Assembly (NCBI GenBank): GCA_965660165.1
Contig: CBFHYU010000001.1
Location: 62,001-126,000, forward strand
DNA length: 64,000 nt
Source: WTJO01 sp965660165
GTDB lineage: Bacteria > Pseudomonadota > Alphaproteobacteria > Puniceispirillales > Puniceispirillaceae
Direction of reading: 5' to 3'
Position numbers and translations under genes: made by a program. The notes under the pieces are model-generated. The model searched no databases, was not told the DNA's origin, and saw nothing but the letters and a program-made list of their open reading frames with translations. Below, piece after piece: positions 8,219 through 17,483 of the stretch; the first letter of the stretch is position 1, and the number at the start of each line of letters is the position of its first letter.

Positions 8219-9715
8219 CTATTTTGCCGTTGGCATTACAAATTCAGCCCCTTTTGAGATTGAATCAGGCCATCGTTGCATCACAGATTTCTGCTTTGTA
8301 TAGAATTGAACAGCTTCATTACCAAAGGCATGTAAATCACCAAACAAGCTTTGTTTCCAGCCGCCAAATCCATGCCATGCCATCGGCACAGGGATAGGCA
8401 CATTCACGCCAACCATCCCTACTTGAATCTGGCTTGCAAATTCACGCGCTGTATTGCCATCAGAAGTAAATACAGACACGCCATTGCCATAGCGGTGCTT
8501 ATTGATAAGCTCAATACCTTCTGCTGAATTATCTACCCGCACGCAAGATAGCACTGGTCCGAAAATCTCTTCTTGATAAATCGTCATCTCAGATGTGACA
8601 TTATCAAACAAAGAGCCGCCCATAAAATAGCCTCTATTATGCCCTGGTACAGACAAACCGCGCCCATCTACCAGCAAATCAGCGCCTTCTTTTACGCCTG
8701 TCTCGATCATTGAGCTAATCCGCTCATGTGCGGCTGCGGTGACAATCGGGCCCATTTCAGCATCAAGCTCCATGCCATTTTTTACCTTTAACGCACGGGC
8801 ACGCTCAACAAGCTGAGGCACTATCTTATCACCAGCATCCCCTACCAGAACAGCTACCGAAATCGCCATACATCTTTCACCTGCTGACCCATAGGCAGAG
8901 CCAATAAGCGCATCAACTGTCTTATCCATATCAGCATCTGGCATTACCATCATATGATTTTTAGCGCCGCCAAGTGCCTGAACACGCTTGCCATAATGCG
9001 CGCCCTTTTCATAAATATAATGCGCAATCGGTGTTGAGCCCACGAAGGATACAGCAGAAATATCTGTATTTTCTAGAATTGCATCTACGGCTTCTTTATC
9101 GCCCTGAATTACGCTGAACACACCTTCAGGAAGCCCTGCCTCTGCCATCAGATCAGCCATCATTAGCGAGGCAGTTGGGTCAGTCGGGCTAGGTTTGAGG
9201 ATAAAACAATTCCCTGCGGCAATCGCTAGCGGATACATCCACATTGGCACCATTACTGGAAAATTAAATGGCGTAATCCCAGACACAATGCCAAGCGGCT
9301 GGCGCAAGGTCCAGTTATCAATCCCTGTTGATGCTTGTTGTGAATAGTCACCTTTTAGCAAGGCAGGAATGCCGCACGCAAATTCGATCACTTCAATTCC
9401 GCGCTCAACCTCTCCACACGCATCTGTAAACACCTTGCCATGTTCTGAGGTAATTGCCTTTGCAAGCTTTTCTTTATCTCGCTTTACCAATTCAAGAAAG
9501 TTAAAAATCACTCTTGCACGGCGCACTGGCGGTGTATTCGCCCATGCAGGGAAGGCCGCTTTTGCCGCTGTCACTGCAGCCTGAACATCAGCGCTTGTGC
9601 CCATCACAACTTCGCCTGTCTTTTCACCCAATGCAGGGTTAAAGATATCTTGTGTTCTGGTAGATGCACCTGCTGTTTTCTTACCACCAATATAGTGCAA
9701 AACTGTATGTGACAT
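8219..9715 (-). CDS. mmsA: Methylmalonate-semialdehyde dehydrogenase (CoA acylating)
   Basis: Aldehyde dehydrogenase-fold enzyme that converts methylmalonate semialdehyde or malonate semialdehyde plus CoA to propionyl- or acetyl-CoA, serving valine, beta-alanine and myo-inositol breakdown (MmsA/IolA). Typical features: the PFNFPVMVPMWMYP block (about 153-166), VGSTPIAHYIY, the catalytic cysteine in GERCMAIS and a C-terminal GWKQSLFGDLHAFG. Start placed at ATG 9715 (MSHTV), preceded by AGGGAG with seven bases between; this gives 498 residues, the normal size. It is divergent from gloA across about 200 bases. No iolA is present in the inositol operon at 38-45 kb, so this gene probably supplies that step. 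Confidence 0.94.
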   Translation of the reverse strand: MSHTVLHYIGGKKTAGASTRTQDIFNPALGEKTGEVVMGTSADVQAAVTAAKAAFPAWANTPPVRRARVIFNFLELVKRDKEKLAKAITSEHGKVFTDACGEVERGIEVIEFACGIPALLKGDYSQQASTGIDNWTLRQPLGIVSGITPFNFPVMVPMWMYPLAIAAGNCFILKPSPTDPTASLMMADLMAEAGLPEGVFSVIQGDKEAVDAILENTDISAVSFVGSTPIAHYIYEKGAHYGKRVQALGGAKNHMMVMPDADMDKTVDALIGSAYGSAGERCMAISVAVLVGDAGDKIVPQLVERARALKVKNGMELDAEMGPIVTAAAHERISSMIETGVKEGADLLVDGRGLSVPGHNRGYFMGGSLFDNVTSEMTIYQEEIFGPVLSCVRVDNSAEGIELINKHRYGNGVSVFTSDGNTAREFASQIQVGMVGVNVPIPVPMAWHGFGGWKQSLFGDLHAFGNEAVQFYTKQKSVMQRWPDSISKGAEFVMPTAK

Positions 9716-9919
9716 ATTCAAGCTCCCTGTGTCAGCGACACCATTTTTTAGTATGGAAAAGGATGATCTGTTTTAGGCATTTCTGCTGGCAAGGTCAATC
9801 TGATTAGCAAGGCTGACTAAATTAACGCATAGGCTAGCGCCAATATAAAGACTTGCCAATAACCGCTAAATACCTGCATCATTTGGGCTGAGGACATTTT
9901 TTTAAAAGAAAGTAGTAAG

Positions 9920-10360
9920 ATGAAATTTCTGCATACGATGATCCGCGTTCAGGATATTGACGCCGCTCTGGATTTTTTCTGTAATAAGCTTGGCATGATT
10001 GAGACACGCCGCAAAGACGTTGACGCAGGCCGCTATACCTTGATATTTCTGGCCGCTGATCAAGACCTAGAGCAGGCACAAAATGAACGCGCCCCAGAGC
10101 TTGAATTGACCTATAATTGGGATACAGAAGAATATGGTAGCGGTCGCAATTTTGGGCATCTAGCCTATACTGTCAAAAATATTTATGATACCTGCCAACA
10201 TCTAATGGATAATGGTGTTGAAATTAACAGGCCACCACGAGATGGACGGATGGCTTTTGTGAAATCGCCTGATGGAATCTCTCTTGAACTTCTGCAAGAA
10301 GGTGACGCACTTGCACCAGCAGAACCATGGGCATCTATGCAAAATACTGGTAGCTGGTAG
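9920..10360 (+). CDS. gloA: Lactoylglutathione lyase (glyoxalase I)
   Basis: Converts the methylglyoxal-glutathione hemithioacetal to S-lactoylglutathione. The four metal ligands are seen: His5 (FLHTMIRV), Glu62 (LELTYNW), His80 (FGHLAY) and Glu123 (SLELLQ). The glutathione-interacting Asn-Arg region is also normal. At 146 residues it is of bacterial, nickel-type length. It is transcribed divergently from mmsA and runs convergently into the SDR gene with only two bases between stops. The ribosome binding site is weak (AAGAAAGTAGTAAG). Confidence 0.94.
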   Translation: MKFLHTMIRVQDIDAALDFFCNKLGMIETRRKDVDAGRYTLIFLAADQDLEQAQNERAPELELTYNWDTEEYGSGRNFGHLAYTVKNIYDTCQHLMDNGVEINRPPRDGRMAFVKSPDGISLELLQEGDALAPAEPWASMQNTGSW

Positions 10361-10362
10361 CG

Positions 10363-11133
10363 TTACGCTGTCTCGCCGCCATCAACAGAGATAGCTTGGC
10401 CATTGATGCCGCCAGCCTGCTCTGATGACAAGAAATACACCGTCTCTGTCACCTCTGAGGCTGGAAATAGTCTGCGTTGAGGAGAAAATGCCTCTAGCTT
10501 TTTTCTGGCCTCATCTTCGCTAATCCCTGTTTTTTGTGAAATCGCCGCAATAGACCCATCTGTCATTTCAGTATCCAGATAGCCTGGACATACCGCATTA
10601 ACAGTGATCTGAGTTTTTGCCAGCTCTTGTGCGGCAGACCTTACCAGCCCGATAACACCATGTTTGCTAGCGCTATAAGCAGAAATATAGGGATAGCCCT
10701 TTTTGCCTGTCATTGACGATATCGCTATCAGCCTGCCCCATGTTTGATCTGCCGCTTTTAATCTGGCAACAGCTTCTCTTAGCGTAAGAAACACCCCTGT
10801 TAGATTGATAGATATCATCTTTTGCCATAGCGCCAATGAAGTTTTATCTAAGCTGGCAGAGGCAGCCACACCTGCATTGGCAATGATGATAGAGCCAGCA
10901 ATGCCATCTGCGCCAACTTCATCAAACAGGGTTTTCACCTGCGCCTCATCACACACATCTGCTGTAATGCCTCGTATCAACCGATGGGTGGACGCAACAT
11001 GTTCTATCGCGGATTGTGTTCTGCCACAAATAAATACCTGATGGCCTGCATCTGCAAAGCGGCGAGCCATATCAGCGCCTATGCCAGAGCTTCCGCCTGT
11101 AATAACGACTTTTCTAGCGTCAGCCTGTGCCAT
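10363..11133 (-). CDS. Short-chain dehydrogenase/reductase
   Basis: Classical NAD(P)-dependent SDR. The cofactor motif TGGSSGIG lies near residue 14. NAG is near 88, and the Ser-Tyr-Lys triad appears as SSM...YSASKHG (Tyr and Lys about 150-154). The C-terminus VDGGETA is typical. The tail resembles 3-hydroxyacyl- or 3-hydroxybutyrate-type SDRs, but substrate cannot be fixed. Start chosen at ATG 11133 (MAQADARK), which has GGGGG five bases before it; a methionine directly upstream is an alternative. It lies 88 bases after the YnjC-like permease in the same direction, so may share its transcript. Confidence 0.82.
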   Translation of the reverse strand: MAQADARKVVITGGSSGIGADMARRFADAGHQVFICGRTQSAIEHVASTHRLIRGITADVCDEAQVKTLFDEVGADGIAGSIIIANAGVAASASLDKTSLALWQKMISINLTGVFLTLREAVARLKAADQTWGRLIAISSMTGKKGYPYISAYSASKHGVIGLVRSAAQELAKTQITVNAVCPGYLDTEMTDGSIAAISQKTGISEDEARKKLEAFSPQRRLFPASEVTETVYFLSSEQAGGINGQAISVDGGETA

Positions 11134-11221
11134 CATATCCCCCGTTTGCAAAGTTACTATTGAGCTATATTTTTGAGCATAAAGCCTATCTGTATAATTT
11201 CCAGATTATTCAGCATAGTCG

Positions 11222-12901
11222 CTATAATCTGAAGGCAGAAAAGCGGCGATATCGTATTCTGGCTAGAACATCTGCTGTGATGAAAATAGCTAGCGGCAAG
11301 ACCATCTGCATAAAGGCCGCCACACCAACGGTCTGTCTGCCAGCAGCAGAAGCAAGCAATACAGCTTCAGTGGTCAGGGTCTGAAACCTGCCAAGTCCTG
11401 CAAAGATAGTTGGCAGATATAACGCCGCACTAACTGCAAAGCCAATGGCAAAGGAAATTAAGATAGGCACCCCCAATATTGGCAATTTCACACGCCAGAA
11501 ACGTGCCCATCTATTTGCCCCAAGCACAGAAGCACATTCTTCATATCCTGTGTCAAATTCTCGCCAATGCTCAGATAGCGATAGCATGATATAGGGAAAT
11601 ACAAACAAACAATGCGCCCATAAAATCGATAAAAATACCCCATCAATATTCAACATAATCAGCAATATCTGAAGGCCAAACAAAAAGGCTGTTTGCGGTA
11701 CAAGCAAAGGCAGATAAACCATAAATTCTGTGATGCTCGTCTTGTTTTGAGTGCCAACTTCAAGCCAGAAAATAGCCAGAATCAGGCTAACAGATGCAGC
11801 CACCAGCCCCAGCATCAGGCTGTTCATCACCAAATCTGCAAACAAACGGCTATTCACCTGCCAGCCAGATAGCCCCCATTTTTGCGGCAGAATATCAGGA
11901 AACCGCCAAATATCTGCAAATGCCCACAATAATGAAGACGCCATGCCTGCGATTGCCAGACCTACAGGTATCAAGCACAAGCTGAGCAAACTCAACATAA
12001 GATAGCGACGTAAATATGCAGGGCATGCCAGCCGCCGCCCGCTTGCCACAATCATCACAATGATGTTTCTGAGTGCCCAAGACAATCCAAACCAGCCCGC
12101 ACAACATATGAAAATCAGCCCAAGCTGACAGATTGCTGCCGCCGAGCCAATAAAGCGCTTATTCAGATCAGGGTCTTGAAACCACTGAAATATCATCACA
12201 CTTAATGGCGGCGGTGTATTGGGGGCAAGGATGATCGCCATATCCACAACAGATAGCGAGAATACCAACACAATCAGCACAGAAAGCCTTAGCCTGCGTG
12301 CAATCATGGGCTGGATAACCAGAAACCAGCTAGCTAGCCTGCCATAGCCAAGACAGGCAGCACTTGCTAAATAGCGTCTCACATCAATCTGGTTGGTAGC
12401 AGACACCCCCATTAGCACAAAAAATGGTAATTCTTTGGCGACCAACCCGACAATCAACATCAGCCCAAATTCATCTGGCACAATATTTAGATCTGGCGGC
12501 CGCGTCCAGCCTGTTAGCACAGGCGAGATAGCACGCGCCAGCCATCCGCTAGGCTGAAGCAGAAACATTAGCCCGATTGCCACCGTGATATGCGGCACAG
12601 ATAATAACGGTGATACTAGCCGAAAGAGCCAGCGATTAGATTCAGCCCCAAACAGACAGGCTATCAAAATCATCGCTAGAATATAGGATATTACACTCGC
12701 AATAATGCCTGTAGATAACGACAGATATATTGCAGTGCCAATCCCAGCTTGCTGAAATAGCTGGTCAAAGGCATCAAATGACACCTCAGACCGCCCTAAA
12801 AAGGGAAATATTCCGATACTTGGAAAGAATATCCCTGCTAGCCCTGCACATACAGGCAATAGCAACCCCCCCAATATCGCTATCTGGATAAGCGCACGCA
12901 T
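11222..12901 (-). CDS. ynjC: ABC importer permease, two fused permease halves (YnjC-like)
   Basis: Inner-membrane permease of 559 residues with two binding-protein-dependent transport modules in one chain, about 12 membrane segments in total. Each half carries an EAA-type cytoplasmic loop. The second is GYEECASVLGANRWARFWRVKLP (about 458-480), the first around YLASAACLGYGRLASWFLVIQP. Fused permeases of this size occur in the thiamine (ThiP), iron (FbpB) and YnjC groups. The YnjB-like and YnjD-like partners make YnjBCD the best fit. The substrate of YnjBCD is not established to my knowledge. The gene follows the binding protein by 110 bases. Confidence 0.82.
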   Translation of the reverse strand: MRALIQIAILGGLLLPVCAGLAGIFFPSIGIFPFLGRSEVSFDAFDQLFQQAGIGTAIYLSLSTGIIASVISYILAMILIACLFGAESNRWLFRLVSPLLSVPHITVAIGLMFLLQPSGWLARAISPVLTGWTRPPDLNIVPDEFGLMLIVGLVAKELPFFVLMGVSATNQIDVRRYLASAACLGYGRLASWFLVIQPMIARRLRLSVLIVLVFSLSVVDMAIILAPNTPPPLSVMIFQWFQDPDLNKRFIGSAAAICQLGLIFICCAGWFGLSWALRNIIVMIVASGRRLACPAYLRRYLMLSLLSLCLIPVGLAIAGMASSLLWAFADIWRFPDILPQKWGLSGWQVNSRLFADLVMNSLMLGLVAASVSLILAIFWLEVGTQNKTSITEFMVYLPLLVPQTAFLFGLQILLIMLNIDGVFLSILWAHCLFVFPYIMLSLSEHWREFDTGYEECASVLGANRWARFWRVKLPILGVPILISFAIGFAVSAALYLPTIFAGLGRFQTLTTEAVLLASAAGRQTVGVAAFMQMVLPLAIFITADVLARIRYRRFSAFRL

Positions 12902-12951
12902 CAGCTACCCATCATCTGTTATCATCCTTTGCCTGTTCTAACTCTCTATCC

Positions 12952-12977
12952 AGCCAGATTGCCGCCAGAAATTGGCT
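12952..12977 (-). other. Intercistronic hairpin between binding protein and permease
   Basis: On the minus strand AGCCAATT pairs with AATCTGGCT with a single bulged C and a nine-base loop. There is no U-tract after it, so it is not a full terminator. Such hairpins between a binding-protein gene and its permease gene commonly protect the upstream message from 3' decay, giving more binding protein than permease. Weak call based only on eye folding. Confidence 0.3.
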
Positions 12978-13011
12978 TTATGAACAGCTATAGTGATAAA
13001 ACAGAAACTGG

Positions 13012-14274
13012 CTATTGCGCAAACCGTGCCTGCCATTTTTCTTCGATAAGCGGTATCCAGTCTGGATGCGGCTCAGCGAGTGCTGGCGATAATTCTGCTT
13101 CAGACAGGCTGGCGATACCCCGCGGCAACGCATTAAATGCCTGTTGCTGGCTGTCAGATAATTTAGCAAATGACAGCACTGTTGGATCGCCCCAGATATC
13201 TGAATTTGCCTTTCTGAGCTGTGCCTCAAATGATAGCAGGAAATCAGCTACCAGCATCGCCCCTTCAGAAGAGGATGAATTAAAGGGTATCGCTACAAAA
13301 TGAATATTGGCAAGCGTGCCATCTGTATGGATATAGCTTCGAACCGTATCAGGCAGAATCTGTTGCGAAATCGCATTTGAAAATTCAGCAGGATTAAAGG
13401 CAAACGCAATCGTCACCTCGCCATCACCAAGCAGGCGCACCATTTCAGTATAATTTGCAGGATAGGTGTTGCCGCTTCGCCATAGATGAGGCGTTACCTC
13501 ATCAAGCCAATCAAATAAAGGGGCTAAATATGTCTCTGCATCCTCTGAAGGAGGGCGTTGAAAGCGGTCTCTATCATCTGTGGTTTCAAGCAATATCTGC
13601 TTCAGAAAACTTGTGCCCGTAAAATCAGGTGGGCGCGGATAGCTAAACCTGCCCGGATTTGCCTTAATCCAGTCTTTTAGCGCCGTAGCCGAACGTGGCG
13701 GCGATGCCAAATAGGCGCTATCATATCCAAAAACAAGCTGTGCCCGTCCCCATGGCGATTCACGACCCTGTGTTGGCAAGGCAAAATCTGTTACCAACCC
13801 TGGTAATGCTTTCGGATCGGTAAGGGCAAACGCAGGCAGATCAAACGCCCATTGATCTTTGCGCAATAAGCCTTCACGGCTTAAGGTGGCAAAATTCTCG
13901 CCATTTACCCAAATCAGATCAACTGAACCACCTGTTTTTTTGCCAGCGACCTTTTCTGCCAAAATCCGCGAGACAGCCTCAGCGGTATCTGTCAGCTTAA
14001 CATGCTCAAGCGTAATGCCATATTGTGCCTTCACCTGATCTGCCGCCCAGCCAATATAGCTGTTGATATTAGGGGACCCGCCCCATGCATTGAAATAGAC
14101 AGTCTGACCCTTTGCCTTTTTTGCTAGCATGTCCGTGTCACCTGCCATCACGTCTGAGGCCGTAACACTTACACCGCCTGCCACAGCCAAGATAGCCAGC
14201 ATATGTTTGCCTAGGCTAGATAGGCGATGTGTGATATTCTGTGCATCTGACAGTTTGATGCCAAATATTGTCAT
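13012..14274 (-). CDS. ynjB: ABC transporter periplasmic solute-binding protein (YnjB-like)
   Basis: A 420-residue extracellular solute-binding protein. An N-terminal hydrophobic stretch (about residues 25-43, MLAILAVAGGVSVTASDVMAG) ends in a plausible signal-peptidase site (VMA-G). The mature part begins with VYFNAWGGSPNINSYIGW, and NYTEMVRLLGDGEVTIAFAFNP lies near 285; both fit the YnjB group. The start has GGAG nine bases upstream. It heads a leftward unit with the permease and is divergent from the ATPase, so transporter expression is split over two promoters in one intergenic region. Substrate unknown. Confidence 0.85.
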   Translation of the reverse strand: MTIFGIKLSDAQNITHRLSSLGKHMLAILAVAGGVSVTASDVMAGDTDMLAKKAKGQTVYFNAWGGSPNINSYIGWAADQVKAQYGITLEHVKLTDTAEAVSRILAEKVAGKKTGGSVDLIWVNGENFATLSREGLLRKDQWAFDLPAFALTDPKALPGLVTDFALPTQGRESPWGRAQLVFGYDSAYLASPPRSATALKDWIKANPGRFSYPRPPDFTGTSFLKQILLETTDDRDRFQRPPSEDAETYLAPLFDWLDEVTPHLWRSGNTYPANYTEMVRLLGDGEVTIAFAFNPAEFSNAISQQILPDTVRSYIHTDGTLANIHFVAIPFNSSSSEGAMLVADFLLSFEAQLRKANSDIWGDPTVLSFAKLSDSQQQAFNALPRGIASLSEAELSPALAEPHPDWIPLIEEKWQARFAQ

Positions 14275-14325
14275 GATAAAGCGCTCCTAAATTTGGCCAT
14301 CTGACCGTGAAATTAGCCTTATCAT

Positions 14326-14348
14326 AAGAAATCATTCTTAATAAAGAA
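14326..14348. promoter_or_regulatory. Alternating AAGAA/TTCTT half-sites in divergent promoter
   Basis: Between the divergent YnjB-like and YnjD-like genes, AAGAA (14326-14330), TTCTT (14335-14339) and AAGAA (14344-14348) occur at equal four-base spacing, making two overlapping inverted repeats. The position, midway between two divergent starts, suits an operator that controls both halves of the transporter. The factor is unknown and such AT-rich patterns can arise by chance. Confidence 0.35.
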
Positions 14349-14463
14349 TTAACATGATTTAATTTTTTTATCCTGATATCTGCCTAAAAATCAGCCCTTG
14401 TAAAAGAGTATGAAAGATGCGCATAACCATGTGGCATGCGAAGGTGAAACGGAAAGGCATACT

Positions 14464-15096
14464 ATGCTTGAAGTGTCAGAGGCTAGGCTCAGCTTTGATA
14501 AGATGGTGCTTTGCCATCAGCTTAGTTTTGAGATTGCCGCCTCTCAGATTGGGTTATTGATGGCGCCAAGCGGTGCAGGAAAATCTACCTTGCTAAAATG
14601 GATTGCAGGTATTGAGGTGCCTGGCTTGAGCGCATCTGGCACTATATTGCTATCAGGCCAGCCGCTAGCTCAGATGCGCGCAGAAGACAGGAAGATAGGA
14701 TTTTTATTTCAGCAACCCTTGCTATTTCCCCATCTAAATGTTGCGCAGAATATTAGCTTTGGTCTTAGTCCCCAAATTACTGGCTCTGCGCGCCAGAACA
14801 AAATATCTGCTATGCTTGAGCAGGCTGATTTAGCTGGATTTGAACGGCGCGATCCAAAAACGCTTTCAGGTGGTCAGCAATCTCGCATTGCATTATTGCG
14901 CGCTATTTTGGCAAACCCAAAGGCACTTTTGCTAGATGAGCCATTTTCTAGTCTGGATGATGCACATCGCTCAGATATTCTGGCCTTATTGGTAGGGTTT
15001 ATAACAGCGCTGAACATCCCTGTTATTCTGGTCAGCCATGACCCAAGAGATGAGACACTGGACCAGCTTATCTCGCTCACACGTATCAACTTATAG
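14464..15096 (+). CDS. ynjD: ABC importer ATP-binding subunit (YnjD-like)
   Basis: Cytoplasmic ATPase of the YnjBCD-type importer. Walker A is APSGAGKST (about 34-42 from this start), the Q-loop is FLFQQPLLFP, the signature is LSGGQQSR and Walker B is ALLLDEPFSSLDD, with the H-loop in LVSHD. I start at ATG 14464 (MLEVSEARLSF) because GGAAAGG sits seven bases before it and E. coli YnjD begins the same way; this gives 210 residues. An in-frame ATG at 14410 would add 18 hydrophilic residues. It is divergent from its binding protein and ends 16 bases from the convergent FadN-type gene. Confidence 0.86.
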   Translation: MLEVSEARLSFDKMVLCHQLSFEIAASQIGLLMAPSGAGKSTLLKWIAGIEVPGLSASGTILLSGQPLAQMRAEDRKIGFLFQQPLLFPHLNVAQNISFGLSPQITGSARQNKISAMLEQADLAGFERRDPKTLSGGQQSRIALLRAILANPKALLLDEPFSSLDDAHRSDILALLVGFITALNIPVILVSHDPRDETLDQLISLTRINL

Positions 15097-15112
15097 CCCT
15101 CTAATTTCTGGG

Positions 15113-17440
15113 CTAATTCCGCAAACTGCCTTTGCCAGACAACATATGGTTAATCCTGTCTGCGGTTGAGGTGGTACGTGCCAGATGAAGAAATGCTCGG
15201 CGTTCGCGATCATATAATTTTTGTTCATCACAGCCTGTATCATCTGCATTATCGGCAACCATAATAGAGGCGATTGCCATTGCAACCACCTTGTCATGGG
15301 CAAAGAACTGGCCTTTTGCAATCCCGTCATCCATGAAGGCAGACATTTTTTCAAGCAGATTATGAGAGGCAAGCTGAGGGATTGGCGCTTCTGGCGGCTG
15401 ATAGTCTGTGGCTAGTGATGTCACCAACTCAATGGCTGTTGGTAATAGCCTATCCCTATTCATCACAGCCTGATCATGCCCTTCATTGAAATAGCGATAA
15501 CGTGCGGCTAATTGAGGAGATGTGCCTGTTGCCGCAAAGCCGATCTGCATCCAGCTTTGCCATGCTGCTTCTTCCCAGTCAGCGGTTTTTTGATACCAGC
15601 GCAAATAGCTTTCCTTTACCCCGCCACCAGACGGCACAACCCCTACCGCAGCTTCAACAAGACCAAGCGTGCAGTTGGTATGCACAACCAACCTGTCGCA
15701 ATGCATCAGCACTTCAAAGCCGCCGCCAGCGGCAAGACCAGAAGCTGCCCCGATAACAGGCACGGGACAGTATTTTAGCTGATATACTGCCTGCTGAAAG
15801 CGCGCTAAAAACTGGTCCATCTCGGCAAATTGTTTTGTTGAGATAAGATGGCGGAAATGGGTAAGATCAACCCCCGCAGAAAAATGCTGTGCATCATTAT
15901 GGATAATGATCCCCTTACCATGATGTTGGGCAGCAAAGCTAACCATTTCCATCGAGAGATCATTCAGCGCATTTGCCTTGCTATGAAATTCAACCAGCCT
16001 GATATCATCGGCTAGCGCATAGACAGATGCCGCATCATTTCCAGCTAGCTTTTGCGCATATTGGCGCATCACCGAAAAGCGCATTACCCCTTCTGGCAAG
16101 CTAATAGGCTGATAGCCTGCTGCGTCTATATCCACTAGCAATGCGTCTGATGAGACCTTGTAATAAGGCGTGGTGCGCGTTATCAATTGCGGGGGAAGCG
16201 TTGCACCAGCATCGCCTGCCATTTGTTTCAGCCGTTCCAGCCCAATAGCATCAATCAGCTCAAACGGGCCTCTTTGCCAGTTAAAGCCCAGCTTCATCGC
16301 ATCATCTATATCTTGAGGCGAGCTGGTAATGTCAGGGATCAATGAGGCAGCATATCCCAAAATGCCAACCAGCACCTTTCGTGCAAATACGCCTTCTGGC
16401 GAAGGGTCTTCCAGAATAGGGGTGAGCGGTTCTTGCTGGCGGATAGCAGCTTCTGCAGATGCCTCAACTGGCATTGGCATATCTGTTATAGCAGCCCGCC
16501 AGCTATGGCCATCACCGCCATGCTCAATATTCCGCACCTGTCTGATGCCATCATCGCCAGTGCGATAGAAACCACAGCCAGATTTATTACCAAAATCACC
16601 TGCATCGATCATCTGGCGCATCAATTCAGGATCATGTCCGACCGCATGAAACGCATCATCAGCTGGCAAAATAGACCGAAGAGAACTGGCAACATCACTC
16701 ATCAAATCAATGCCGATCAGATCATATAATCCAAAAATCCCTGTCTTTGGAATACCAAAGGGGCGACCAATATACGCATCTGCAACATCTATTGCGATCT
16801 GCGATGATAGGGCGTGATGCAGGGCAAATTGCAGGGCAAATACCCCAACTCTGTTACCTAGAAAACCTGGCGTATCTGCACAGCGAACAACCCCTTTTCC
16901 AAGCACTTCATCATTAAATCTGGCCAGCCTGTCTATGACCGCATCATCTGTATCTTGGCCTCGTACCAGCTCAAGCAAGCGCATATAGCGCACAGGGTTA
17001 AAATAATGAGTGATGGCAAAGCGTGACCTAAATGATGCGTCCATATCTTCAACCAGAAGCGATATCGGAATGGTTGAGGTATTTGAGGTAACAATACAAT
17101 CAGCCGATATTACCGTCTCTAGCCGCCGATAAAGCTGTTTTTTTATATCAAGCCGTTCAATCACAGCCTCAACAATCCAGTCACAATCACTCAGCGCATC
17201 AAAATCATCTTCTATTGTGCCTGTCGTTATCAGGCTGGCCACAGATTTATGCATCAGCTGGGGCGGTTCTGAGATACGCAATTTTTCGATTGCCAGCTCA
17301 GCAGGTGTTTGCATGTTTGGCGAGCTGGCTGGCAAATCAAGTAACAGCACCTTATGGCCAGCATTCGCAATCTGGGCGGCAATTCCTGCGCCCATTGTAC
17401 CAGCCCCGATTACCGCAATAGAAGAAAATGACGATGACAT
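15113..17440 (-). CDS. fadN: Fused 3-hydroxyacyl-CoA dehydrogenase / enoyl-CoA hydratase (FadN type)
   Basis: Bifunctional beta-oxidation enzyme of 775 residues. The N-terminal NAD-binding domain begins AVIGAGTMGAGIAAQIANAG (9-28), with the dehydrogenase motif region IVTSNTSTIPI and FAITHYFNPVRYM (about 140-153). The C-terminal crotonase part includes SAGVDLTHFRHL, AASGLAAGGGFE and GLVEAAVGVVPSGGG, which contains the likely catalytic glutamate. The dehydrogenase-first order is that of Bacillus FadN, the reverse of E. coli FadB/FadJ. The start has AAAGG eight bases upstream. No thiolase or acyl-CoA dehydrogenase is adjacent, so its chain-length role is unclear. Confidence 0.9.
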   Translation of the reverse strand: MSSSFSSIAVIGAGTMGAGIAAQIANAGHKVLLLDLPASSPNMQTPAELAIEKLRISEPPQLMHKSVASLITTGTIEDDFDALSDCDWIVEAVIERLDIKKQLYRRLETVISADCIVTSNTSTIPISLLVEDMDASFRSRFAITHYFNPVRYMRLLELVRGQDTDDAVIDRLARFNDEVLGKGVVRCADTPGFLGNRVGVFALQFALHHALSSQIAIDVADAYIGRPFGIPKTGIFGLYDLIGIDLMSDVASSLRSILPADDAFHAVGHDPELMRQMIDAGDFGNKSGCGFYRTGDDGIRQVRNIEHGGDGHSWRAAITDMPMPVEASAEAAIRQQEPLTPILEDPSPEGVFARKVLVGILGYAASLIPDITSSPQDIDDAMKLGFNWQRGPFELIDAIGLERLKQMAGDAGATLPPQLITRTTPYYKVSSDALLVDIDAAGYQPISLPEGVMRFSVMRQYAQKLAGNDAASVYALADDIRLVEFHSKANALNDLSMEMVSFAAQHHGKGIIIHNDAQHFSAGVDLTHFRHLISTKQFAEMDQFLARFQQAVYQLKYCPVPVIGAASGLAAGGGFEVLMHCDRLVVHTNCTLGLVEAAVGVVPSGGGVKESYLRWYQKTADWEEAAWQSWMQIGFAATGTSPQLAARYRYFNEGHDQAVMNRDRLLPTAIELVTSLATDYQPPEAPIPQLASHNLLEKMSAFMDDGIAKGQFFAHDKVVAMAIASIMVADNADDTGCDEQKLYDRERRAFLHLARTTSTADRINHMLSGKGSLRN

Positions 17441-17483
17441 AGACTAAACCTTTATTAAAAATCCTGCGTTATGAGCCTGCTAT

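Noticed and set aside
11222..14274. Thiamine (ThiBPQ) or iron transporter
   Set aside because: The binding protein and ATPase read closer to YnjB and YnjD, and no thiamine riboswitch is seen upstream.
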